Of a stretch of DNA of 50,300 bases, positions 17,399-25,381 are shown one piece after another; the stretch's first letter is position 1, and every line of letters starts with the position of its first letter. A program made the position numbers and the translations under genes. The notes beneath the pieces were generated by a model. That model ran no database searches, was not told where the DNA came from, and was given only the letters and a program-made list of their open reading frames with translations. This stretch comes from a virus: IMG/VR virus record IMGVR_UViG_3300006121_000011, positions 1-50,300 of that record. One strand, written 5' to 3'.

Positions 17399-18012
17399 CT
17401 GATTTTATAATCGACGCTACGGGGTATAATTTCATCCCACAATCGTTTTTATGTTTAGGCTGGGGCACACAGCCACTTTATGCCAAAAAGCGTTGTACGG
17501 CCAATTTTTTTATCCAAAAAATAATATGTGTTAGATTTGTTAGTATTGTAGGTCTACTTCACCAATATACCTTATTTCCAATGAAGAAAGTATTTGTTGT
17601 ACATCATAGGGTTACATTAAAATTTTTAATCTTTTGTTATTTTTGCCCCCCCCACCCCCCATATGTTCATTTAATAAAAAAAGTACAAATACTAACAATA
17701 ATACAAAAAAAATGGGTGTATCGTAAAGGAAAGAACTGAAAGAATGATATATATATAATATCTTAATATATATATTTACTTATACTATTGTTTTCATTGT
17801 ATGTATTTTTTGTAGATAAAAAAAGTTCTTTCAAAAAAAATGCATCAAAATTCAAATAAAAAAGAAAATTTACCCTAGCTTTTACATTATATAAAATTAA
17901 TACATTGTTAAACCGTCTATTTTGATTGCAATTATCTTCAATAATGACTTATTATAAATTAATGCAATCTCTGCATTTCCTAACAACATCTAACTTATAG
18001 AGGTTTTATAAA
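17399..18012. other. AT-rich divergent control region
   Basis: About 610 bases between the leftward late and rightward early genes with no convincing gene. It holds a C8-A-C6 tract (17646-17660), an AT dyad of alternating TA at about 17747-17776 that could melt easily, an inverted 10-base pair TTGTTAGTAT (17537-17546) / ATACTAACAA (17689-17698), and a promoter candidate near 17926. Such a region could contain the replication origin and operators; none of these is shown by sequence alone. Confidence 0.5.
17926..17955 (+). promoter_or_regulatory. candidate early promoter
   Basis: TTGCAA (17926-17931), 18-bp spacer, TATTAT (17950-17955), about 55 bases upstream of the first rightward gene. The region is so AT-rich that matches arise by chance, so this is weak. 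Confidence 0.3.
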
Positions 18013-18528
18013 ATGTCTACAAATCCTGATTTTGAGGTTATCAAGTATGATACCACTCCTTGCTTTAGAAAAAGTAACGTGAGTCGAAAGATTATTGAGA
18101 CTCTTGCTTTTTATGGCGTGAACAATTCTATTAAGATTCGGGCAACGCAAAAGGAGTTATCTGGTCTTTATTCTTATGCACAACGCAAGGGGATTAAAAT
18201 TACGCAACGAAAAATAGAAGATAATCTTTATGAGATCGCCTATATTGGCGATGTTTTTATGGTTCCTAAAAGCAAAACGGATGGCGATCCTGTGGGTTCA
18301 GGCAAAAGTGATTCGGCTAAGAATCCAGTTTCTCCGGCGCAAGAGCAATTCTTGCAGCGGATTAAGCATTATATGGTGGGGGATTATGTCGGTTCCTCGA
18401 TCAAGACGGAAAAAGAGGCGAATGAAGTAATAAACATTGCCCTTAATCGTTTATTCATGGAACTTTCTTTTACAATGGATGAAGAGGGGGCGCTTTTCCA
18501 TGTGTTAAGCAAAGGGGGTAAAAAATGA
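18013..18528 (+). CDS. hypothetical early protein
   Basis: 171 residues, first gene of the rightward block, AGAGG upstream. The N-terminal segment (TQKELSGLYSYAQRKGIKIT followed by QRKIEDNLYEIAYIG) resembles a segment of the next protein, suggesting two related domains. The C-terminal half is helical. No family recognised; a regulatory or replication-initiation role is possible from position. Confidence 0.6.
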   Translation: MSTNPDFEVIKYDTTPCFRKSNVSRKIIETLAFYGVNNSIKIRATQKELSGLYSYAQRKGIKITQRKIEDNLYEIAYIGDVFMVPKSKTDGDPVGSGKSDSAKNPVSPAQEQFLQRIKHYMVGDYVGSSIKTEKEANEVINIALNRLFMELSFTMDEEGALFHVLSKGGKK

Positions 18529-18938
18529 GCATTTTTCAGAAAATAGATTTGCCTTTTTGGGTCAATGTAGATTTTCGACAAATGAAAGAGGGCGAAGCCT
18601 TGGTAATTCCAAAAAAGGAAATTGACAAGGACGGCATTTTTTACGTCTTGAAACGTGCAAAAGATCAAGGTGCGCAAATCTTGCATTTTTCACGCGATAA
18701 AGACGTTATCTTTTATATGCAAAAAGCCGAGGATTTGTTGGGGCAAGCCATGATTGCGTTTGAACACAAAAACGCTTTGACCTTAACCGATATTAACAAA
18801 ATTACCTGCTCTTCTTTATGGCCACAGAAAAAGAAGGGCGCAATTTTACAAAAACTGATTGAACAAAATAAAATAAAAAAGGATGAAACGAATACAGGAG
18901 GCAGAAGAAAAACAACTTATTACAAAATAAACCCTTGA
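18525..18938 (+). CDS. early protein with C-terminal winged helix
   Basis: 137 residues, start overlapping the previous stop (ATGA). Residues about 78-137 look like a winged helix ending in TGGRRKTTYYKINP, strikingly like the C-terminus of the primase-helicase (TGGRKKTIYYAKGE). The N-terminal part resembles the preceding protein. It may bind DNA and share a partner or target with the primase-helicase; that is inference. Confidence 0.6.
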   Translation: MSIFQKIDLPFWVNVDFRQMKEGEALVIPKKEIDKDGIFYVLKRAKDQGAQILHFSRDKDVIFYMQKAEDLLGQAMIAFEHKNALTLTDINKITCSSLWPQKKKGAILQKLIEQNKIKKDETNTGGRRKTTYYKINP

Positions 18939-18960
18939 AACATTTGGCAAAGAAAACCCT

Positions 18961-18988
18961 AACCCCCTAAAAGGTTGGGGTTTTTTTT
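18961..18988 (+). terminator. rho-independent terminator
   Basis: AACCCC (18961-18966) pairs with GGGGTT (18977-18982) around a ten-base loop, followed by a run of T to 18988. It lies 22 bases after the stop at 18938 and separates the first two early genes from the next promoter. Confidence 0.75.
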
Positions 18989-19026
18989 ATGTGCAAAATT
19001 ATTTTTGATTATTTGTATTTTTTATA

Positions 19027-19054
19027 TTGACACTGATTCTGGTTATGGTATGGT
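19027..19054 (+). promoter_or_regulatory. early promoter, TTTATATTGACA copy 1
   Basis: -35 TTGACA (19027-19032), 16-bp spacer, -10 TATGGT (19049-19054). The 5' flank TTTATA and the bases after the -35 (CTG) match copy 2 at 24917 over 17 bases. It follows the terminator and starts the second early transcript. Confidence 0.6.
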
Positions 19055-19106
19055 CGGGTTACTGGATGACGGCGGTTATCTGGGGAACAAACAAACGGGG
19101 GATAAT

Positions 19107-19202
19107 ATGCTTACCACAATCCTATGCAACCTCTTTGGGATAGTCCCTGTTGGCTATACCTATGACCGAGTTAACCAGATCATCAGAAAAAGGAAGGTGT
19201 AA
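19107..19202 (+). CDS. small hydrophobic protein
   Basis: 31 residues; hydrophobic N-terminus (LTTILCNLFGIVPVGYTYD) and a basic end (RKRKV). GGGGGA precedes the ATG. A longer in-frame start lies within the promoter and terminator, so I chose this one. Possibly a small membrane protein. Confidence 0.5.
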   Translation: MLTTILCNLFGIVPVGYTYDRVNQIIRKRKV

Positions 19203-19203
19203 A

Positions 19204-19512
19204 ATGGGTACGCACATTTACATTAAAGGCCACGTTGTGCAATCGGATTCTAGCGAAACTTTGGATGGCTTTCCGTTGATTGAAAAAGCTTATGACCTTG
19301 GCAAAAGTCGCAGCCATGAATTAGGCCAAGAAATTATTGAAAACCTTCTCCTTGACGGCAACACTGTCGAACTTACGGACGAAGATATACGCGAATTTCT
19401 CGAAAACGCAGAACTCAATGAAGCTGATGCCCTTCTATTCAAAAACGCGCTTGAATGGGTAGAAAAACTAACAGACGGTTATCGATATGTTATTGTTTCA
19501 ATCAGCTACTAG
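19204..19512 (+). CDS. hypothetical early protein
   Basis: 102 residues from ATG at 19204, preceded by GGAAGGTG; an upstream in-frame ATG overlaps the previous gene and is less likely. Acidic, helical (DEDIREFLENAELNEADALL), no known motif. Function unknown. Confidence 0.6.
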   Translation: MGTHIYIKGHVVQSDSSETLDGFPLIEKAYDLGKSRSHELGQEIIENLLLDGNTVELTDEDIREFLENAELNEADALLFKNALEWVEKLTDGYRYVIVSISY

Positions 19513-19527
19513 AAAAAGGAGTAAACC

Positions 19528-19719
19528 ATGAAAAAAGTTATCTGGACATTAGACCCTTTGTCGAAACGCTGGCGTAAGGAACATAAATTGCTTAAATTGC
19601 CTATAAATGCAACTCGTTATATATCCGATTTTATCAATGAAGAATTGGACAGAGGCAATCCTATAACTCCTAAGACCATAAAAACCGCCATTGAGGCTTA
19701 TGAAGGGGGTGCAAGATGA
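19528..19719 (+). CDS. small hypothetical early protein
   Basis: 63 residues, AAAAGGAG upstream. Mixed charge, one helix (ATRYISDFINEELDRGN). Its stop overlaps the next start (ATGA). No family recognised. Confidence 0.6.
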   Translation: MKKVIWTLDPLSKRWRKEHKLLKLPINATRYISDFINEELDRGNPITPKTIKTAIEAYEGGAR

Positions 19720-19877
19720 CCAAACGCGAAATAGAAAAGATAGCCCAACGGCTTAAAAAAACGTTTAAGGCTGAATACTCAATTACATCTGATAAAAATG
19801 ACCCATTTAAGCGCGGGGTTATGGATGGCATTGACGCGCTTTTGGATGAATTACTAGACAACATGAAGGGGGAATAA
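19716..19877 (+). CDS. small hypothetical early protein
   Basis: 53 residues, coupled by ATGA to the gene before. Helical and charged (TKREIEKIAQRLKKTFKAEY; GIDALLDELLDNM). No family recognised. Confidence 0.6.
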   Translation: MTKREIEKIAQRLKKTFKAEYSITSDKNDPFKRGVMDGIDALLDELLDNMKGE

Positions 19878-19878
19878 A

Positions 19879-20169
19879 ATGCCATGCCAATCACTCAACG
19901 CAGGAATACTTACCTCAAGAAAACGCACGATCAAGACGCGCCGGAAAACATCTATAAAGCCGTTTCTTGTTTTGGCCATGCTCTTACTTTCCTTTGTGGG
20001 AGGCTGGAGATCGCACAAGCCGGAAACAATTATCATAACCAAAATAGAAACACGCTACGAAAAAACACCCGCTTTTTTGCCTCTGCCCAAAACCCGCAAT
20101 CTAAAACGTCAAATTGATACGCTGGCAGCGGCAATACCGGAAAAATTACTGCAACCAATGGGGAAATAA
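19879..20169 (+). CDS. single-pass membrane protein
   Basis: 96 residues, one base after the upstream stop, with GGGGGAATAAA before the ATG. A basic N-terminus (SRKRTIKTRRKTS) precedes a membrane span at about 27-43 (PFLVLAMLLLSFVGGW), then a Pro- and Lys-rich tail. The orientation is probably N-in. Role unknown. Confidence 0.6.
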   Translation: MPCQSLNAGILTSRKRTIKTRRKTSIKPFLVLAMLLLSFVGGWRSHKPETIIITKIETRYEKTPAFLPLPKTRNLKRQIDTLAAAIPEKLLQPMGK

Positions 20170-20170
20170 A

Positions 20171-20743
20171 ATGGCCAAGCTATACGTCACTCTTGAAGCA
20201 ATACGCGACAAACAACCATGCGAGGATGGATGGCATATACTTTTAGAGCATTTGGGCAAAACAAAAGCTGATAATGAGCCGCTTGCTTTAAGCGAGATAT
20301 TGGAAAGCAACAAAATTTACGATGCAATTTGGTGTTTACGCGCATTGCCTGAACAATATGACAATCGGGTTCGCTTATTTAATTGCGATGTTGCCGAACA
20401 CGTTTTACATTATTTTACAAACAAATATCCATACGACAATCGCCCAGCCGAAGCTATTAGAATAGCGCGGTTGTTCGCAAATGGGCAGGCCACGCAAGAG
20501 GAATTAGATGTTTCTGCCGCCGCCGCTAAGGCTGTTATTGTTGATCGGGCTGTTATTGTTGATCGGGCTGTTCGGGCTGCTTTTTGGGCTGCTTGGGCTG
20601 CTTTTTGGACTGCTAATAATGTTACTTTGGTTGTTGTTGCTGCTGCGAATGCTGTTTCTTTTGCTGCTGCTGATGAAGGTAGAGTCGCTCGGGCTGCTGA
20701 AAGGGAATACTTAAAAGAACTGTTTATTAAACATTTTTGTTAA
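20171..20743 (+). CDS. early protein with Ala-rich tandem repeats
   Basis: 190 residues from ATG at 20171 (an upstream ATG overlaps the previous gene). The N-terminal domain reads like a recurring phage/plasmid family: MAKLYVTLEAIRDKQPCEDG, WHILLEHLGKTKADNEPLAL, then WCLRALPEQYDNRVRLFNCD and RPAEAIRIARLFANGQ. The last third is Ala/Trp/Val-rich with near-repeats (AAFWAAWAAFW). Family members typically end in such tracts. Molecular role unknown. Confidence 0.65.
   Translation: MAKLYVTLEAIRDKQPCEDGWHILLEHLGKTKADNEPLALSEILESNKIYDAIWCLRALPEQYDNRVRLFNCDVAEHVLHYFTNKYPYDNRPAEAIRIARLFANGQATQEELDVSAAAAKAVIVDRAVIVDRAVRAAFWAAWAAFWTANNVTLVVVAAANAVSFAAADEGRVARAAEREYLKELFIKHFC
20531..20566 (+). repeat. 18-bp tandem duplication
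   Basis: Two exact copies of an 18-base unit beginning GCTGTTATTG (20531-20548, 20549-20566), encoding AVIVDR twice, inside the Ala-rich tail of the gene at 20171. In frame, so length variants would remain translatable. Confidence 0.85.
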
Positions 20744-20762
20744 CAGAAAGGTAACACATTCC

Positions 20763-20864
20763 ATGTATAACCCAATGAAGCCGAGAGACTACTTGTTTGG
20801 ATGCTTTTTGATTGTCGCCACATGGGCAACAGTCATTTACGCTGTTGTTAAACTGTCAAATTGA
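20763..20864 (+). CDS. small membrane protein
   Basis: 33 residues with one membrane span (FGCFLIVATWATVIYAVV). AAAGG lies about 12 bases upstream. Follows the Ala-rich gene. Role unknown. Confidence 0.5.
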   Translation: MYNPMKPRDYLFGCFLIVATWATVIYAVVKLSN

Positions 20865-20879
20865 AAAAGGGGAAATGCT

Positions 20880-21263
20880 ATGGATAATTTATGGGAAAAA
20901 ATACAATTTTGCGGCGATCAAGAGGGATGGTGTCCGAAATGCGACAAAATACAGCGCGGATATACGCCCGTTAAGGACAACGGAAACATTTATTTTTATT
21001 GCCCTAATTGCCAAAATGACGAAGCGGATTATCACAGAGAATGGAATATACTTGTTAGGGCGCATGACGTTCTAAACGGAATTGTTTGGCAAAGATTGAG
21101 CGAAAAAAACGGCCACAAGTTTTTTGATTCGCTCAAAGATGAAGAATTGAAAAACGCCATTTTGGTTGGGGAATATCTTGCATATGCCGGTATTATTGCA
21201 TACGCACAGCCTAATCACAGAACGGTTGCCGAAATAGATGCAATGGATAACTTTGGGGGGTAA
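20880..21263 (+). CDS. zinc-ribbon early protein
   Basis: 127 residues, AAAAGGGG upstream. Two CxxC pairs, Cys18/Cys21 (CPKC) and Cys41/Cys44 (CPNC), form a likely zinc ribbon; the rest is helical (LGEYLAYAG-like VGEYLAYAGIIAY). Probably a nucleic acid- or protein-binding factor; no specific family recognised. Confidence 0.6.
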   Translation: MDNLWEKIQFCGDQEGWCPKCDKIQRGYTPVKDNGNIYFYCPNCQNDEADYHREWNILVRAHDVLNGIVWQRLSEKNGHKFFDSLKDEELKNAILVGEYLAYAGIIAYAQPNHRTVAEIDAMDNFGG

Positions 21264-21265
21264 TT

Positions 21266-21481
21266 ATGCAAAAAATAGAATGTAATGATTGTGGAATTAT
21301 CATGTTTGACATTCGCAAGGCCTATATTCAAGCATTTACGGCGCGAGCTGAATATGCCCGTATCGGTGAAAACAATGAGGCCATAACACAAGCCTATGAT
21401 AGCTTGATAAATGTTATCAGTAATGACCCCAGTTTTAGGGCAAAAACTTATATTGAATTAAGTCAAAAAGAGGAAAATTAA
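21266..21481 (+). CDS. small hypothetical early protein
   Basis: 71 residues, starts two bases after the upstream stop. N-terminal ECNDCG could join a metal site, followed by helices (IQAFTARAEYARIGENNEAI). No family recognised. Confidence 0.55.
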   Translation: MQKIECNDCGIIMFDIRKAYIQAFTARAEYARIGENNEAITQAYDSLINVISNDPSFRAKTYIELSQKEEN

Positions 21482-21589
21482 ATGATTGTTTTATTATCAG
21501 AAATTGTAACCGCAATTATTATATTTGGCCTGCCATTTTATGGAAGCTGGTTATATTATGTTGTGACTGGCGACTTTTTGCGGTTTTGA
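21482..21589 (+). CDS. small membrane protein
   Basis: 35 residues, start abutting the upstream stop. One membrane span (EIVTAIIIFGLPFYGSWLYY). Role unknown. Confidence 0.5.
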   Translation: MIVLLSEIVTAIIIFGLPFYGSWLYYVVTGDFLRF

Positions 21590-21592
21590 GAA

Positions 21593-21766
21593 ATGGATAA
21601 AAGCAACGAAAAGGCAACGAAAAAAAGAGCGCGAGAAATAAAAAAATTTCTGATAAAGGCGAATAGGGCGAGGAAGAATAAATGGAAACTTGAGGCGCAA
21701 GGTATTAGGGATTGCATTGTTTTATGTGGGGATGAAGTTTATGAGGTCGATAAAATGAACCGTTAA
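21593..21766 (+). CDS. small basic early protein
   Basis: 57 residues, very Lys/Arg-rich in the first half (KKRAREIKKFLIKANRARKN), acidic at the end. Starts three bases after the previous stop. DNA or RNA binding is possible from charge alone. Confidence 0.5.
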   Translation: MDKSNEKATKKRAREIKKFLIKANRARKNKWKLEAQGIRDCIVLCGDEVYEVDKMNR

Positions 21767-21785
21767 CACAAACAGGGGGGATGCA

Positions 21786-22028
21786 ATGCAAAGCGGGATA
21801 AATGTCAACATTAAACCATTCGAGGCAGGCCAAACGGCTATTTATTATAAAGACGGTTATTCTTGCCTATTTAGAATAGAGGCGTGTTACACAATAAAGG
21901 GTGAATGGTTTGCCTTATGTAGGCATGATGCTGGCTTGGTTTTGGAATTGCCCTGCATGTTTATGATTGCCAAAAAATACAAAAAAGGTACTTGGTTGCA
22001 ATCTGTTATAAGGGGTGGAAAAGCATGA
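21786..22028 (+). CDS. hypothetical early protein
   Basis: 80 residues, GGGGGG upstream of the ATG. Beta-rich with three cysteines; no known motif. Its stop overlaps the next start (ATGA). Confidence 0.6.
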   Translation: MQSGINVNIKPFEAGQTAIYYKDGYSCLFRIEACYTIKGEWFALCRHDAGLVLELPCMFMIAKKYKKGTWLQSVIRGGKA

Positions 22029-22186
22029 CAACGCAAAAAGAACGCAGTTTAATCGCTTTTGAATTACTTGAGGCAATTTCTAGGATTGCCGATCAATTAC
22101 CCAACATTCCTCTTGACATTCTAACCAAAGCGGTGAGGGGCGAAATGTTAAAAATAATTCATGGCAAGTCGGAGCGTGATGGATAA
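22025..22186 (+). CDS. small helical early protein
   Basis: 53 residues from ATG at 22025, ATGA-coupled to the gene before (a longer in-frame start overlaps it). All helix (SLIAFELLEAISRIADQLPN). About 140 non-coding bases follow before the primase-helicase. Unknown function. Confidence 0.55.
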   Translation: MTTQKERSLIAFELLEAISRIADQLPNIPLDILTKAVRGEMLKIIHGKSERDG

Positions 22187-22328
22187 TATAAAATAAATGT
22201 GCTAGGGTTTTCTATGGCGGTGTGGAGTCGCGTCCCCGTAAGTATTTTAATTGCTTGATTTTGGGTTCTTCCCTGTTTTCCCATTAATCGCATTGAAGTA
22301 GCCGCCACCATCTTTAACGGGGGTTCTC

Positions 22329-24584
22329 TTGGTCGATATTTCATCTTTTTCCGAACATGCCAATCAATATCTTGCACGAATAATGCAGCCGGAAGATTGG
22401 CGCGATCCCGTTGAAATGTTGCGCGAGGAAATGATTTCCTACAAATTAGAGCCGCCTAGTCATATTCCGTTTGATCGTATTTTTCGGATGAAGGCGGAAG
22501 GTGATGGTAGAAATGAGCAGGCCGGATGGGCAATCGTCCATCGATTAGATCAAATGATTGTTTCCGTTTTTGGTTCTTGGCGCGGCAATCCTGATCGCGT
22601 TTCGTGGTGCAGCCGGAACTTTAACCGGATGGATGACGAGCAAAGGAATTATTATAACAACCGAATAAGGGAAGCGGAAGAAAAACGGGAATTGGCCAAA
22701 AGGGCATTGCATGAAGAAGCCGCGCAACGTGCGTTAGAAATTTGGGCGGAGTCAAGTCCTGCGTCTAAAGATTACCCCTACATCGCACGCAAGGGCATTT
22801 CCAGAATTGAGGGCGTGCGCATTTATAAGAACAAGCTAATTGTGCCAGTTTATAATAAGAGTAAATTAGCTGGTTTTGAATATATCGAGCCGGACGGACG
22901 GAAAACCTCTCTTTACGGAACGGAAAGAAAGGGCGGGTTTTATCAGTTTGATGGCGATGTTGCAAAAATATATATCTGCGAGGGATGGGCAACGGGCGCA
23001 TCGCTTGCGGAAGCTAGCCCGTATGCGGTCGTTTCTGCTTTTGGCGGCGGCAATCTTTTTGAGGTTGCTAATTTATTGAAAAACAAATATCCGGATTCGC
23101 GTTTGATCGTGGCCGGTGATTTGGGCGATGTTGGCAGACAAAAAGCGAGACAAGCCGCCGAAGGAGTGGGGGCAATTTGCATTTTCCCGCCTGATGATAA
23201 TTCATTTGAGGGCAAAGATTTTAATGATTTACATAAAGAAAAAGGTCTTGAGGCTCTTAAAAGTTATTTGGCGAAAGTTGAGATTCCTGTTGTTTTTCAG
23301 GAAGAGAAAAAAAGCGATGATAACGTTTTATTGCCGCCAAAAGGTTTTTTGCGGGATGTGTACGATTATTACAATGCGACAAGCCGCAACCGGCAACATG
23401 GTTTTGCCGCGCAGACCGCACTTGCATTAGGTAGTGTTATTCTTGGCCGTCGATTCAAAACAAATAATGGGAATTATTCTTCCCTGTTTTTTTTGAATAT
23501 CGGTCGGACTGGGACTGGCAAGGAACATTCACGATCTGTCATTACAAAAATTATGGACGCTTGCGGACAAAATGACATGGTTTTAACGGGCGGTTATACG
23601 TCCGAAGGGGCTGTCATTACGGCGTTGTATAAATCTCCAAAACATATTTGTGTATGGGATGAATTTGGCAAAAATTTACAAGCTGGCAAAGCAGCAAAAG
23701 ACAATAATTCGCTTACTTGCCTTTCAAAGCTAATGGAGGTTATTACAGTATGCGGTGGCATTGTTTCGTCTAAAACTTATTCCGGCGCAGCCTTGGGCAA
23801 GGACAAGATAAAAACGGCTGGCTCTATTTCGATTAGACAGCCAGCCCTAACCCTATTGGCAATGACGACACCTTCCACATTTTTTGAGGGCGGCGGTCAG
23901 GGTATGGTTGCAGACGGGTTTGCGGGTCGTTTTGTGACATATATTAGCCATGCCGAACGTGAATTGCGGCGTATGGTCGATGATATTGAGGTTCCTAAAT
24001 CAATTATAGATTGGGTTATAGATGCCAATGATAGGGGAGAGACGGCAAAAACCCAAGATAATCCTGAATTGAATGTTAAACCTGTCATTATAAATATACC
24101 GGAATCAGTATATTTTCATTTTCAGAAGTTTGAGCAATGGTGCATTGATGAGGGCAAAAAGTTAGAAGTTGAGGGTAAGGGGCTGGACGATCTTTTGGTT
24201 CGCACGGCAGAACTTGCGTTGCGGATTAGTATGATCTGCGCTTTGTCGCGCAATATCAAGGCAACGGAGATACAAATAGAGGATATTGATTGGGCGGTTA
24301 ATTATATGCGGAATTGCACAACCGCCTTATTAAAAGAATATAAGAGAAAATTGTCCGGCTCTACCTTTGAGGCCGATAAACTTTCCGCTCTTGAGGCGTT
24401 TCGTAAATTGGGCGAAAAAGGCATGACATTAACCGATCTGAACAAAAAGCATCCTTTTGCCAAGTGGAAAATTAAGGATAGACAAGAGGTATTAAATGCC
24501 CTATTGGAATCGGAATTAATTGATACCCAAATAATTGATACCGGAGGCCGGAAGAAAACTATTTATTATGCGAAGGGGGAATAA
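22329..24584 (+). CDS. Toprim/DUF3987 primase-helicase
   Basis: 751 residues from a TTG start with GGGGG about six bases upstream. Residues about 150-310 are a Toprim-type primase domain (EGWATG at 218-223, AGDLGD at 262-267, DFND at 297-300), preceded by a region typical of phage/plasmid primases. Residues about 335-640 are a DUF3987 P-loop NTPase: Walker A GRTGTGKE (392-399) and Walker B ICVWDEFG (440-447). The C-terminus is a winged helix ending TGGRKKTIYYAKGE. No zinc-binding primase domain is evident. Probably makes primers and unwinds the fork. TAATG couples it to the resolvase. Confidence 0.85.
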   Translation: MVDISSFSEHANQYLARIMQPEDWRDPVEMLREEMISYKLEPPSHIPFDRIFRMKAEGDGRNEQAGWAIVHRLDQMIVSVFGSWRGNPDRVSWCSRNFNRMDDEQRNYYNNRIREAEEKRELAKRALHEEAAQRALEIWAESSPASKDYPYIARKGISRIEGVRIYKNKLIVPVYNKSKLAGFEYIEPDGRKTSLYGTERKGGFYQFDGDVAKIYICEGWATGASLAEASPYAVVSAFGGGNLFEVANLLKNKYPDSRLIVAGDLGDVGRQKARQAAEGVGAICIFPPDDNSFEGKDFNDLHKEKGLEALKSYLAKVEIPVVFQEEKKSDDNVLLPPKGFLRDVYDYYNATSRNRQHGFAAQTALALGSVILGRRFKTNNGNYSSLFFLNIGRTGTGKEHSRSVITKIMDACGQNDMVLTGGYTSEGAVITALYKSPKHICVWDEFGKNLQAGKAAKDNNSLTCLSKLMEVITVCGGIVSSKTYSGAALGKDKIKTAGSISIRQPALTLLAMTTPSTFFEGGGQGMVADGFAGRFVTYISHAERELRRMVDDIEVPKSIIDWVIDANDRGETAKTQDNPELNVKPVIINIPESVYFHFQKFEQWCIDEGKKLEVEGKGLDDLLVRTAELALRISMICALSRNIKATEIQIEDIDWAVNYMRNCTTALLKEYKRKLSGSTFEADKLSALEAFRKLGEKGMTLTDLNKKHPFAKWKIKDRQEVLNALLESELIDTQIIDTGGRKKTIYYAKGE

Positions 24585-24934
24585 TGCAATACAAATTTAC
24601 TCTTCCTCTTTGTCCATCCGTCAATCAATTATATGGTGGCGGTTCTGCCCAAAAAAGATTTCCATCTAAAAAATATAAAGAATGGTTGTTGACTTGTCCA
24701 AAATTGCCGCCCCTTAATTTGCAAAAAGTTAGATTAGAATATACGTTTTATTTTCCAACTAAAAGGGCGGCTGATTTAGCGAATCGGGAAAAAGCAACAA
24801 CAGATTATCTTGTCAAGCAAAATGTTATTGTTGATGATAATTTTGAGGTTGTACCCGAAATGTTGTTAAAATTTGGCGGTATTAAAAAAAATAATGGGTA
24901 TGTCGATATTTTTATATTGACACTGCCTAAATAA
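24584..24934 (+). CDS. RusA-like Holliday junction resolvase
   Basis: 116 residues. The N-terminus has PSVNQLY, then SKKYKEW, as in RusA-type resolvases. The catalytic region reads RAADLANREKATTDYL (Asp64, Asn67, Lys70, Asp74) and VDD (83-85). The second Asp of the classic DLDN is Ala here, which is seen in other phage RusA relatives. It would cut four-way junctions made by the recombination genes nearby. Its final codons hold the -35 box of the next promoter. Confidence 0.8.
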   Translation: MQYKFTLPLCPSVNQLYGGGSAQKRFPSKKYKEWLLTCPKLPPLNLQKVRLEYTFYFPTKRAADLANREKATTDYLVKQNVIVDDNFEVVPEMLLKFGGIKKNNGYVDIFILTLPK

Positions 24935-24944
24935 GCTATATATT
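24917..24944 (+). promoter_or_regulatory. early promoter, TTTATATTGACA copy 2
   Basis: -35 TTGACA (24917-24922), 16-bp spacer, -10 TATATT (24939-24944), starting inside the resolvase gene. Shares 17 consecutive bases with copy 1 and 12 bases of flank plus -35 with copy 3. Starts the recombination transcript about 40 bases before the next gene. Confidence 0.7.
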
Positions 24945-24990
24945 CGTTTTTATCGAAACAACATCCGAGCCACAATGGAGGGCAAAGAAG

Positions 24991-25380
24991 ATGGACTTAA
25001 AAGAAAAGTTATTGCTGTTGCAGCAACAGATACAGTCTCTTAAAGAGCATGAAGCCGACATTAAAGCGCAAATTGTCGAACTTAACAAAAATACGATTGA
25101 AAAAAAGTTAAACGGCAAAGATTACGGATGCGGGTCATTTACACATGACGGCATAAAATTTGCGCGTGACAAGAAAGTTGAATATGACCAAACTGGTCTT
25201 GCTGAAATGTATCGCAAAATTGCAGCGACAAACGAAAACCCTGAGGAATATATCGAAATCAAGTATTCCATTTCTGAACGGAAGTACGCGGCGTGGCCGA
25301 CTTCTATTAAGGAACAATTTGAGCCATTGCGTACAGTAACACCACAACCGATCAAAATAACATTAGCAGGGGAAAAGTAA
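24991..25380 (+). CDS. phage recombination-module protein (DUF7173-like)
   Basis: 129 residues, GGAGGG upstream. The first third is a coiled coil (LLLLQQQIQSLKEHEADIKA). The rest has KKVEYDQTGLAEMYRKI and YAAWPTSIKEQFEPLRTV, a pattern common to small phage proteins beside Sak4/DUF669 recombination genes. Their function is unknown; a nuclease or annealing accessory role is inferred from company. Confidence 0.55.
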   Translation: MDLKEKLLLLQQQIQSLKEHEADIKAQIVELNKNTIEKKLNGKDYGCGSFTHDGIKFARDKKVEYDQTGLAEMYRKIAATNENPEEYIEIKYSISERKYAAWPTSIKEQFEPLRTVTPQPIKITLAGEK

Positions 25381-25381
25381 C

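Noticed and set aside
17164-17739. 191-residue plus-strand frame over the terminase start and control region
   Set aside because: Antisense to the small terminase gene, low-complexity, with a poly-C tract and no ribosome site.
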